A DNA stretch of 64,000 nt, taken from contig CM046300.1 in the NCBI GenBank assembly GCA_025267735.1, positions 30,823,322-30,887,321 of the forward strand, written 5' to 3'. This document shows positions 30,099 to 37,380 of the stretch, in pieces. Each line of letters opens with the position of its first letter. The first letter of the stretch is position 1. Under the pieces are notes generated by a model that did no database searches, was not told the DNA's origin, and worked only from the letters and a program-made list of their open reading frames with translations. Source of the DNA: Mactra quadrangularis (Eukaryota > Mollusca > Bivalvia > Venerida > Mactridae). Position numbers and translations under genes: made by a program.

Positions 30099-30772
30099 AG
30101 AAAATGGCTATTGTTCCGTTCAAAGTGTTGGAAGAGATGCAACGATGGAAAACACAACAACGACCTCGTTTACCACCTTCTCCTCAAGTCACCCAAACAG
30201 CTCAATTAGAAAATGAAATGAATCATGTGTTAAATGAAGATGCTTTATCACCCTCAGAAAAAGCTAGACAATATGGTGAAGTGTTACATAAATTTCAACA
30301 GTCGCATGAAAGAGCTCGTACACCAAAAGCAACGGTAATGCCTCCAGCAGCACCAACAACACCGCCACCAACAACAACGACATTGAAAGATCAAATTGTA
30401 GAAAGTGTACCACGCACTATGCGGCGTAAAGCTGAACTTTTAATCAACATGTTAAAACAACATCCTCATATGTCATGGAATGAACAAGGTGTTTTAGAAT
30501 ATGATGGAAAACCTGTAGCAGGATCCAATATTATTGATTTAGTCAATGATGTATTACGCCAAAGAAAAAGCTCCAACCCTCGTGGTTGGGAACAGTTTTC
30601 ACGTGGATTAAGAGATGTGAACGTGCCTCAAGAAGTGGTAGGAAATAAAAGACGTTGGAATTGGATTCAACAGTTAGATGACAACGTGGAAGACGAGGAC
30701 GAAGAAGATCAATTTTATGAAAGTTTTTCCAGTCCTACAGATCTCAAGACTGAAAAATGGGATCCTTATTAA
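30095..30772 (+). CDS. Conserved Polinton protein upstream of integrase
   Basis: 225 aa from the ATG at 30095, again in an ATGA overlap; the frame is open upstream without need. An N-terminal helix (MKKMAIVPFKVLEEMQRW) is followed by a Pro/Thr linker (about 90-105) and a compact domain (about 108-190: LLINMLKQHP, SWNEQGVLEYDGKPVAGSNI, DLVNDVLRQRK). The tail is acidic (DEDEEDQ). Proteins with this compact domain recur beside the integrase in invertebrate Polintons, but I know no assigned function. Its last 16 bp overlap the integrase start. Confidence 0.65.
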   Translation: MKKMAIVPFKVLEEMQRWKTQQRPRLPPSPQVTQTAQLENEMNHVLNEDALSPSEKARQYGEVLHKFQQSHERARTPKATVMPPAAPTTPPPTTTTLKDQIVESVPRTMRRKAELLINMLKQHPHMSWNEQGVLEYDGKPVAGSNIIDLVNDVLRQRKSSNPRGWEQFSRGLRDVNVPQEVVGNKRRWNWIQQLDDNVEDEDEEDQFYESFSSPTDLKTEKWDPY

Positions 30773-31830
30773 AGAAAGTGTTACGTTCCATCTATTACAA
30801 TCCTGCAAATCCAGCAGCATTTGGTGGAATACAAGCTCTGTACAAAGCTGCAAGACGCCAATTAAAATCTATCACTTTGAATCAAGTGAAATCCTGGTTA
30901 AAAGGAGAGAACACCTACACTCTGCATAAACCTATACGACGTAAATTTTCCAGAAGAGCAACCGTAGTAGCAGGGATTGATCATCAATGGCAAGCTGATT
31001 TAGCTGATATGCAATCATTGGCACAATTTAATAAACCTTATCGTTATTTACTTTGTGTTATTGATGTTTTTTCAAAATATGCTTGGGTCATTCCTATTGA
31101 AAATAAAACAGGCAATACACTTATTCAAGCATTTAGTTCTATTCCAAGAAAACCTAAAGCTCTGCAAACCGATAAAGGAACTGAATTTAAAAATCATGCA
31201 TTTCAACAGTTTCTTAAAAAATCGGGTATTCATTTTTTCACCACTGAAAATCCAGAAACCAAAGCAAGTGTTGTTGAACGGTTTCAACGTACATTGAAAA
31301 CACGTATGTGGAAATATTTCACTCATGAAAATACACGGCGCTATGTAGACATATTGCCTAAACTGGTTCATAGTTATAATCATCGGTTTCATCGTAGCAT
31401 TCAAAGAACACCAGCTTCTGTCAATGCACAAAATGAAGCCCAAGTCTCTAACGCATTGTACGGTAAGAAAAAACAAGGTTCATCCCACACCATTCAGGTG
31501 GGAGATCGAGTACGTTTGAATAAAACAAAACGTACATTTGACAAAGGTTATTTACCCAATTGGACCACTGAAATATTTAAAGTAGTACGTGTGTCCAAAA
31601 CCCAACCTTCCACTTTTAAATTAGAAGATTTAGAGGGTGAGAAAATATTAGGCTCTTTTTATGTTTCGGAAATTCAACCTATATTTGATAGTGACATTTA
31701 CGAAATTGAATCAGTTCTTGATCGGCGTCAGAGGAGTGTAGGTGGAAAAAAGATACGGGAAATAAAAGTACATTGGAAAGGCTACCCTTCTAAATTTGAT
31801 AGTTGGATACCAGAATCTTATCTTGTATAA
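30757..31830 (+). CDS. INT: Retroviral-type (rve) integrase with C-terminal chromodomain
   Basis: 357 aa. The catalytic triad is D81 (QADLADM), D139 (QTDKGTEF) and E174 (SVVERFQ), with 34 residues between the second Asp and Glu. The region after the core (about 245-300) resembles the beta-barrel DNA-binding part. Residues about 313-357 form a chromodomain (YEIESVLDRR, VHWKGYPSKFDSWIPE) that may steer insertion to modified histones. It joins element ends to target DNA and makes the 6-bp duplication seen here. All catalytic residues are intact. Confidence 0.96.
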   Translation: MGSLLKKVLRSIYYNPANPAAFGGIQALYKAARRQLKSITLNQVKSWLKGENTYTLHKPIRRKFSRRATVVAGIDHQWQADLADMQSLAQFNKPYRYLLCVIDVFSKYAWVIPIENKTGNTLIQAFSSIPRKPKALQTDKGTEFKNHAFQQFLKKSGIHFFTTENPETKASVVERFQRTLKTRMWKYFTHENTRRYVDILPKLVHSYNHRFHRSIQRTPASVNAQNEAQVSNALYGKKKQGSSHTIQVGDRVRLNKTKRTFDKGYLPNWTTEIFKVVRVSKTQPSTFKLEDLEGEKILGSFYVSEIQPIFDSDIYEIESVLDRRQRSVGGKKIREIKVHWKGYPSKFDSWIPESYLV

Positions 31831-31837
31831 ATACATC

Positions 31838-32080
31838 ATGTCTCAGACAGATAGTGCCAGTATTCAAGTGGACCCCACCGTCATTAAACCTTGTGAACCC
31901 AAAAACAAAGTTACGTTTATCTCACAAATTGTGGTGGTATTTATTATTATCTCTGTGTCTTTATTTAATTTATGTTTTCAACGTCCTGATCGTGAATTGT
32001 GGCTTTTATTATTAAGTAGCTCTTTGGGTTATATTTTACCAAATCCTTCTTTGAAATTTAATAAACCTAAATCAACATGA
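31838..32080 (+). CDS. Two-helix membrane protein
   Basis: 80 aa from the ATG at 31838, 7 nt after the integrase stop. It has two predicted membrane segments, about 26-47 (FISQIVVVFIIISVSLFNL) and 53-68 (ELWLLLLSSSLGYILP), separated by a short QRPDR turn. Small membrane proteins with the LSSSLGYxLPNP-like end occur in other Polintons at this place. Possible roles: virion membrane, egress or membrane penetration. The stop overlaps the next start in ATGA. Confidence 0.7.
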   Translation: MSQTDSASIQVDPTVIKPCEPKNKVTFISQIVVVFIIISVSLFNLCFQRPDRELWLLLLSSSLGYILPNPSLKFNKPKST

Positions 32081-32901
32081 GTTCTTTTTACATTACATTA
32101 ATGAGTGATAGTTCTACAGATTTGTTTCCTGATAATATACAATGTTGTTTTCGTACAAAATTGATCAAACCTGTACATTTAAATAAACAAGATTGGGAAA
32201 TTGCTCTAGTCGAATTAATTGTACCAAGTCAAGTCATAAATATTACACAAGAGGAAGGAACATTTTACATTGTCAGTCAAGATGAAAATGTTCGCAGAGC
32301 ATTGAGTGGTCTTCCTGAACATTGTGCTCAAGGTTTATGTTTATCTATTCCGCCTGCAACTTATGTAACACCACAACATCTCATTCAAACGATCGATGAA
32401 ACGATTAAAAATTATATTGGAGGTATTTTAAAAAAATACAATCTTACATTGGTGATGAGTTTTTCTAATATTAGTAAAACAGTGAAAATGGCTAGTTCGG
32501 ATGAATTGGGTATTCAATTTCATCCTGATCTGTTCATAAAACTAGGGGGAGATCCAAATGATTCTACTACTGTGTATTTGAAAGACAATAAAAATCCATT
32601 TCCTTATGGTGTAGATGTGCATATGGGACATAATCATTTATTTGTGTATTCTGATCTTGCCTCTTACACTTTGTTAGGAAATATAGAAGCCCCCATTCTG
32701 CGTGTGGTTCCATTTGAATCGGTGACTAAAGCAGGGAGTAATCCCCATATTCATTTCGAATTTTTAAATTTACACTATGTTCCTCTTGCCAAAGCCGATT
32801 TTGACACCATTCATATAAATATAAGGGGAGACACAGGCAAACATATTCATTTTGTGCACGGGAAGTCGATGGTAAAAGTTCATATTCGACAGAAACAATG
32901 A
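32077..32901 (+). CDS. Minor capsid (penton-like) protein
   Basis: 274 aa, located between the membrane protein and the pVI-like protein, upstream of the major capsid gene, as in other Polintons. The start MSSFYITLMSDSSTDLFPDN and the C-terminal pattern FDTIHINIRGDTGKHIHFV, ending MVKVHIR, are typical of the single-jelly-roll penton proteins of this group. It should occupy the five-fold vertices of the icosahedral capsid. Joined to both neighbours by ATGA overlaps. Confidence 0.88.
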   Translation: MSSFYITLMSDSSTDLFPDNIQCCFRTKLIKPVHLNKQDWEIALVELIVPSQVINITQEEGTFYIVSQDENVRRALSGLPEHCAQGLCLSIPPATYVTPQHLIQTIDETIKNYIGGILKKYNLTLVMSFSNISKTVKMASSDELGIQFHPDLFIKLGGDPNDSTTVYLKDNKNPFPYGVDVHMGHNHLFVYSDLASYTLLGNIEAPILRVVPFESVTKAGSNPHIHFEFLNLHYVPLAKADFDTIHINIRGDTGKHIHFVHGKSMVKVHIRQKQ

Positions 32902-33266
32902 TACCCATTTACAAAGGTCAAGCTCGTCAATATGGACATGGTTTAGGATCCGTGTTTAAAAAAGCTATGAAAAATGTCATGCCTCTACTACAACCCTTGT
33001 TCAAAACTGGAATGAAAACCTTAAAACATGAAGCGGTTCGTCAAGGAAAAGGGGCTGTGCAAGATTTAATGATAGGCTCCAAGCCTAAAGAAGTGGTGAG
33101 AAAACGTGGGGCTAACATGCTTAAAAACATGGGTGAACAATTACTCAAAGCTGTTGTTCCTGCCAAACGTACAAAACCCACACACCCAAAGAAAAGAGTT
33201 CATTCTAAACCTAGACGTTCAAGTGTCAAGAAGTCAAGACCTCACGACATATTTGATCAAAAATGA
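32898..33266 (+). CDS. Basic adenovirus pVI/pX-like virion protein
   Basis: 122 aa, overlapping ATGA at both ends. The N-terminus GHGLGSVFKKAMKNVMPLLQ is glycine-started and amphipathic. The rest is strongly basic (KRTKPTHPKKR, SKPRRSSVKKSRP). Position and character fit the small lytic/core proteins of adenovirus-like and Polinton virions. They help release DNA or disrupt the endosome and are usually matured by the viral protease. A processing site near YGHGLG is possible but does not fit the consensus well. Confidence 0.72.
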   Translation: MIPIYKGQARQYGHGLGSVFKKAMKNVMPLLQPLFKTGMKTLKHEAVRQGKGAVQDLMIGSKPKEVVRKRGANMLKNMGEQLLKAVVPAKRTKPTHPKKRVHSKPRRSSVKKSRPHDIFDQK

Positions 33267-34561
33267 TGCAACACGGTTCATGCGAATGCAGTAAGACAGA
33301 ATTGGATGTAGGATTTGTTCCACCTACCATGACAGCCATGCAAGAGGGTCAATGGACTGAACATTACCCTATATCTACTTTGGATAACAATGCACCTATT
33401 GAATTTGTGATTCCTGCACAGACAGAAAAGTGGACAGATTTAAATCAATCGTACTTGTATTTAAAAGTCAAAGTGGTACAAGAAAATGGAGATAATTTAG
33501 CCAATGATGCAGAAGTGGCTCCTGTCAACAATTTCTTTCACAGTTTATTCAGCAGTATTGATGTCTACTTGAACAATAAACTGATTACCAGTAATGCCGA
33601 TACGTATGCGTATCGCGCGTACATTGAAAACTTACTTTCCTACACCAAAGGATGTAAACAAACTCAATTACAAGGATTGGAGCTATGGGTTGAAGATACG
33701 GCAGGCCAGATGAATACCCGAGTACATGATGGAGATAACAAAGGTTATGTTCACCGAAGACTACAGATACATCAAAGTCGTACGTTAGAACTCTGTGGAC
33801 GACTTCATTTAGATTTGGTCATGCAAGAAAAATATATTCCCAATGGTGTTGAAATACGTTTACGCTTAAACAGAGCTTCAGCCAACTTTTGTTTGATTGG
33901 CACATCTGCTGGCAAAGTTCAGTTTACACAAGCTGGATTCAATGTGCGAACCGTGGATTTACTACCCATCGTAGCTACACAGCTCAATCAGCAGATTGCT
34001 CAACATAATATGAAAATTCCGATCAAACGAGCTGAAGTCAAAACATTCACGATTCCTGGAGGTCAACGATCCAAGATTGAAGATCATCTTTTTCAAGGAC
34101 AACTGCCAAAACGATTGATCATTGGTATGGTGAGCAATGGAGATATGAATGGAAATCCTGAAAGCAACCCTTTCAATTTCCAACATTTTAATTTGAATCA
34201 GCTGGAAGTCAGTATTGATGGTAAAAGTATACACAACAAACCCTTTCAACCCAACTTTGCGAGCGGAGAATGTTTACGTTCCTACATGTCCTTGTATCAA
34301 GCCACGGGCTCCCTTGGAGTCAATAGATCCATGGGTATTAGTTTGAACGATTACAGAAACGGCTATACACTGTGGGGTATAGATTTGACGGCAGATCAAG
34401 GTGCAGAAGAAGGACAGCTTCATCCTATAAAGACAGGAAATCTACGTTTAGAGTTTCATTTCTCTCGAGCCCTTGATGCAGCTATCAACGTTATTGTGTA
34501 TGCTGAGTACGACAATCAGATTGAAATCAATTCGTACAGAGAAGTAATACTAGACTATTGA
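33263..34561 (+). CDS. MCP: Major capsid protein (double jelly-roll)
   Basis: 432 aa, first ATG in the ATGATG overlap. The segment EFVIPAQTEKWTDLNQSYLY followed by LKVKVV, then NNFFHSLFSSIDVYLNN and AYIENLLSYTKGCKQTQL, is the hallmark N-terminal half of Polinton double-jelly-roll capsid proteins. The C-terminal half ends in LRLEFHFSRALDAAINVIVY, followed by AEYDN, also typical. The protein forms pseudo-hexameric trimers of the icosahedral shell. The frame is uninterrupted. Confidence 0.95.
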   Translation: MMQHGSCECSKTELDVGFVPPTMTAMQEGQWTEHYPISTLDNNAPIEFVIPAQTEKWTDLNQSYLYLKVKVVQENGDNLANDAEVAPVNNFFHSLFSSIDVYLNNKLITSNADTYAYRAYIENLLSYTKGCKQTQLQGLELWVEDTAGQMNTRVHDGDNKGYVHRRLQIHQSRTLELCGRLHLDLVMQEKYIPNGVEIRLRLNRASANFCLIGTSAGKVQFTQAGFNVRTVDLLPIVATQLNQQIAQHNMKIPIKRAEVKTFTIPGGQRSKIEDHLFQGQLPKRLIIGMVSNGDMNGNPESNPFNFQHFNLNQLEVSIDGKSIHNKPFQPNFASGECLRSYMSLYQATGSLGVNRSMGISLNDYRNGYTLWGIDLTADQGAEEGQLHPIKTGNLRLEFHFSRALDAAINVIVYAEYDNQIEINSYREVILDY

Positions 34562-34563
34562 AG

Positions 34564-35040
34564 ATGAGTGAAGACATGATGTGTGATGAAATTGAAATCA
34601 GTGAAGGACAACATTTTGAAATAGAACTGTTTACTTTTCCGTGTTGTGAAAGCTCACGGACTGAGTTTTTAAAGGACAATTTAAATCATCATGTCGTAGA
34701 AGAATTACAATCATTGATATATCAAAAAGTGAAAGAGGATTGCTACGGGTGCATTGTAGATCACCCAAGTCAGATTAACCATCCGTTATGTTTGTATTCT
34801 ACAACAGATGAATGGACAGATCTGTATATTGAAAAAGCTCTACTTGAATTAAACATTTACAGAGTGTTAGAAAAATGGTATCCTCATCTTCATTCTTTAT
34901 CCAAAGAAGAAAAGGGAGATGCCCGACGTTTGTGGGTTCAGTTTGTATCTGAATTTGAAAGCCATCGGTCAGAATTACCTTGTGACTGGGTGACTTTATG
35001 GTCAGAACGTGTGAAGAAAGTGTGGCATTATGGAGACTAA
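34564..35040 (+). CDS. Conserved Polinton protein between capsid and protease genes
   Basis: 158 aa from the ATG at 34564, 2 nt after the capsid stop. A Cys/His-bearing middle (DCYGCIVDHPSQINHPLCLY, about 58-77) could bind a metal, and helices rich in Trp and Glu follow. Similar proteins occur in many animal Polintons but have no assigned role that I know. It overlaps the protease start by 11 bp, so it is probably translated from the same transcript. Confidence 0.7.
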   Translation: MSEDMMCDEIEISEGQHFEIELFTFPCCESSRTEFLKDNLNHHVVEELQSLIYQKVKEDCYGCIVDHPSQINHPLCLYSTTDEWTDLYIEKALLELNIYRVLEKWYPHLHSLSKEEKGDARRLWVQFVSEFESHRSELPCDWVTLWSERVKKVWHYGD

Positions 35041-35608
35041 TGAACTTCAATATGTGTTGGACCATTCACCCTTATTAAAAACATTACATGGACGTGTATG
35101 TGCTAAAGATGAATTATCTCTAGAGAATGGTGTGAGAGCTTTCATCGTGAATACACATAATTCAGATCAACCTGGTGAACATTGGGTTGCTATCTACTTG
35201 AAAGGATCTACAGCTATTTACTTTGATTCGTACGGACTTCCGCCGTTGGAAGATATTCTATGTTTCTTAAAGAGACATTTCAAAATTTACTATTGGAATA
35301 AAGTTAGACTACAAGGTGTTTTTAAACCCGTGTGTGGATTATATTGTATTTTTGCTTTAGACTTTTTATCTCGTGGTTGTGATTTAAATGAAGTGATTCA
35401 AACACGATTTGACATGAGATTTGATAAAAACGATGTGTATGTTCGCGATTGGTTTGCTCAACATTACTGGAGCTATTATAATCAAGCCTATCAATTGAAT
35501 AAAACAGGACAAATATGTTGTTGTGAAGTAGGCAGTTACGATAAAGACTGGTTTCATGAGATAATGCGATGTAGAAACAGAGTTCATTTTGGTTGGTATT
35601 ATGGATAG
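35030..35608 (+). CDS. PRO: Adenain-like cysteine protease (C5/Ulp1 fold)
   Basis: 192 aa. The catalytic set is visible: H51 in GEHWVAIYL, D66 in YFDSYG, Q95 in RLQG (oxyanion hole) and C102 in PVCGLYC. Order and spacing match adenovirus endopeptidase and other Ulp1-fold proteases. It matures virion precursors; candidate substrates here are the QKGG-bearing and pVI-like proteins. It carries a C-terminal extension (about 145-192) with CCCEVGSYD, unassigned. Last gene of the structural block, followed by tandem AATAAA signals. Confidence 0.93.
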   Translation: METNELQYVLDHSPLLKTLHGRVCAKDELSLENGVRAFIVNTHNSDQPGEHWVAIYLKGSTAIYFDSYGLPPLEDILCFLKRHFKIYYWNKVRLQGVFKPVCGLYCIFALDFLSRGCDLNEVIQTRFDMRFDKNDVYVRDWFAQHYWSYYNQAYQLNKTGQICCCEVGSYDKDWFHEIMRCRNRVHFGWYYG

Positions 35609-35868
35609 TTGTATGTAAATAATATGTTGTTGTTGTGTTTTATCTCTGTTTTTTGCTTTATTTCCTGTTCTATGTATCTGTTACATGTGTTCTTTCTTAT
35701 TTGATGTTATAAAATAAAAATAATAAACCTAAAGATGTGTTGTTGTGATTTTGAGTTGATTTGTATGTATACTTAAGTGGCAATCAGTCCATAAAGACCT
35801 ACCAACAAACACAAATTAATCACTCGACCGAACGTCCAAAGACGTGCTCTCTCTCACGTTCGCGCTGA
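35609..35868 (+). terminator. 3' end of the structural unit with tandem AATAAA
   Basis: AATAAA at 35713-35718 and 35722-35727 lies about 105 nt after the protease stop, preceded by T-rich sequence. No histone-type hairpin is present here. 35730-35868 has no gene and leads into the next promoter. Confidence 0.65.
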
Positions 35869-35869
35869 C

Positions 35870-35935
35870 GCTATATAACGTCGCGCTCTGAGTAGGTCAC
35901 TTCACACCACTTTTCGACACCGAACAGTGATCATC
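35870..35935 (+). promoter_or_regulatory. TATA promoter of the 35936 gene
   Basis: CTATATAACG (TATA at 35872-35878) is followed by GTAGGTCACTTCACACCAC and CGAACAGT before the ATG. The words CACTTCAC…CACTTTTC and GAACAGT recur before the 36815 gene, so the two right-end genes share leader and core promoter sequence. One AGGTCA half-site (35893-35898) is included. Confidence 0.65.
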
Positions 35936-36400
35936 ATGGACAGCCTTGTGAACCAACTTAGAAAAATTAGAATGTTGAGAGCTAAAGAAGCTAGAACTTG
36001 GTATAGTGTCCGCCGTTGGGTGGATCAACAAACCTGTGAAAAAGAAAAGCGTGAACAGAATGTGGCTCTAGCCGTAATGGAATTAGAAAGCATGAGACAG
36101 GAGGAAGAGAGAGCTAGTCGTCTTGTAGAAAGACAACAAGATCTAGACTTTCAATGGTGGATGCAGCGTGTGCAAAATAATGAATGTGGCTGTGAATATT
36201 GTCTTGGACAATTTAAAAAACAACGCCAGCAGGCTAGACAACAACAGCAGCAGCAGGCTAGACAAGAACAACTACAGCAGCAGGCTAGACAACTAGAAGA
36301 ACTACAGCAACGGGCTAGACAACAATTCAATGAACCTGCAACAGTCAGCATGCCGAATGAAAGACCAGACATCAAACCCGAAAGCACCAGCGATGTCTAA
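35936..36400 (+). CDS. Gln-rich coiled-coil right-end protein
   Basis: 154 aa from the ATG at 35936 (ATCATGG). The N-terminal 30 residues resemble those of the neighbouring 75-aa protein (KIRMLRAKEARTWYSVRRWV against KKLRFLEFTCWLGVRRCV). A long charged coiled coil follows (about 30-75). CGCEYC at about 83-88 could bind a metal. The Gln/Arg repeat QQARQ (about 95-135) comes from imperfect CAG-CAG-GCT-AGA-like tandem repeats at 36225-36330. No family recognised. Ends in a histone-type hairpin. Confidence 0.72.
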   Translation: MDSLVNQLRKIRMLRAKEARTWYSVRRWVDQQTCEKEKREQNVALAVMELESMRQEEERASRLVERQQDLDFQWWMQRVQNNECGCEYCLGQFKKQRQQARQQQQQQARQEQLQQQARQLEELQQRARQQFNEPATVSMPNERPDIKPESTSDV

Positions 36401-36424
36401 ATAACTCTGAAGTTATAAACCAAC

Positions 36425-36440
36425 GGCCCTTTTCAGGGCC
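36425..36440 (+). terminator. Histone-type 3' stem-loop (SL4) with ACCCA flank and GAAAGAA box
   Basis: GGCCCTTTTCAGGGCC begins 24 nt after the stop. It is followed directly by ACCCA, the canonical histone 3' flank. CGAAAGAATAT begins at 36453, 13-14 nt past the stem, like the histone downstream element that pairs with U7 snRNA. The best of the five matches. Confidence 0.8.
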
Positions 36441-36537
36441 ACCCATCTTTTTCGAAAGAATATAATCTCATCATGTCAATAAAAGTCACAAAAACATATC
36501 ATATAATTCAGTCTTATAAAAACAAAGTCCATACACA

Positions 36538-36803
36538 AACCAACACGAACAAACTCAAAATATGTAAACTGACTTTCCATTGGATATACGTTTTAATGTA
36601 GGTCAATCCGTTTTAATGTAGGTCAATCCGTTTTAATGTAGGTCAATCCTATTTTTCTGATCACTTCACTTTTCACCACAAACCAACACTAACAAACTCA
36701 AAATATGTAAACTAGCTTTCCATTGGATATACGTTTTAATGTAGGTCAATCCGTTTTAATGTAGGTCAATCCTATTTTTCTGATCACTTCATTTTTCACT
36801 ATA
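36538..36803 (+). promoter_or_regulatory. Duplicated promoter block with five AATGTAGGTCA sites
   Basis: Block 1 (36538-36680) and block 2 (36681-36803) share AACCAACAC.AACAAACTCA, AAATATGTAAACT, CTTTCCATTGGATATACG, AGGTCAATCCTATTTTTCTG and GATCACTTCA. AATGTAGGTCA occurs at 36595, 36615 and 36635 in block 1 and at 36738 and 36758 in block 2, each 20 bp apart. It fits the ROR/REV-ERB nuclear-receptor consensus WAWNTRGGTCA. Only block 2 leads into a gene. Confidence 0.72.
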
Positions 36804-36814
36804 GAACAGTTAAG

Positions 36815-37042
36815 ATGGACTTAGATCAGCTTATCGCTCACAATAAAAAACTAAGATTTCTAGAATTTACATGCTGGTTAGGTGTTCGCCGTTGTGTAGA
36901 AAAATTAAATCGTATTAAAGAAGAACGAGAATTGATAGATTCAGTTATAGAACAACTTTCTCAACAAACACCATGCGTATTGAAAGATTTATCAGCGATA
37001 CAGAATGATCTGTATGAAAGAAGAAAGAAAAATAAACATTAA
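36815..37042 (+). CDS. 75-aa outermost right-end protein, paralogue of the 35936 gene
   Basis: The ATG at 36815 follows the AATGTAGGTCA promoter and a GAACAGT leader shared with the 35936 gene. It is predicted entirely helical, with charged coiled coil (LNRIKEERELIDSVIEQL). Its N-terminal VRRCVEKL aligns with VRRWVDQQ of the neighbour, so the pair probably arose by duplication of gene and promoter. The stop lies in the right TIR and the gene ends -KH-stop like the leftmost gene. No known family. Confidence 0.7.
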   Translation: MDLDQLIAHNKKLRFLEFTCWLGVRRCVEKLNRIKEERELIDSVIEQLSQQTPCVLKDLSAIQNDLYERRKKNKH

Positions 37043-37063
37043 ATAACTCAAGATACAGACAAC

Positions 37064-37079
37064 GGCCCTTTTCAGGGCC
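37064..37079 (+). terminator. Histone-type 3' stem-loop (SL5) with GGAAGAAT box
   Basis: GGCCCTTTTCAGGGCC begins 21 nt after the stop, then AACCA, and GGAAGAAT at 37093-37100. It is the TIR mirror of SL1, so this pair is not independent evidence; SL2, SL3 and SL4 are. Confidence 0.75.
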
Positions 37080-37250
37080 AACCATCTATGCCGGAAGAAT
37101 GAATTCTCAATTGTCAAAAAATCTAGTCTTACACAAACACACACAAACACACACAGGGCGGCACAAAAAAAAGTTTTACTTTTTGGTGGGTACCTCTTCT
37201 CTCTCCCAAATTTTGATCGTTTTCTCTCCCAAAATTCGTTTTTTCGTTTT

Positions 37251-37380
37251 GGTACCATAAATCCTTTTTTCTTTATTTTCAGGTACCATAATTTTTTTTT
37301 TCTCTATTTTCGGGTACCATAAATATTTTTTTTCAAAAATCGCGGTACCATAAATTTTTTTTCCCCCAAAAATTGGTACC
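37251..37380. promoter_or_regulatory. Five GGTACC iterons, exact 31-bp period (right TIR)
   Basis: GGTACC starts at 37251, 37282, 37313, 37344 and 37375, always 31 bp apart, mirroring the left TIR. Homopolymer lengths between sites differ slightly from the left TIR, yet the 31-bp spacing is kept. Confidence 0.8.

Noticed and set aside
36151..36387. Cys/Ser-rich minus-strand frame opposite the Gln-rich gene
   Set aside because: It is the reverse translation of CAG/GCT-type repeats in the 35936-36400 gene.
20150..37079. GGCCCTTTTCAGGGCC hairpins as bacterial-type (rho-independent) terminators
   Set aside because: The element is in a eukaryotic genome, the hairpins lack the required 3' T-run, and the loop, flank and purine box fit the histone type instead.
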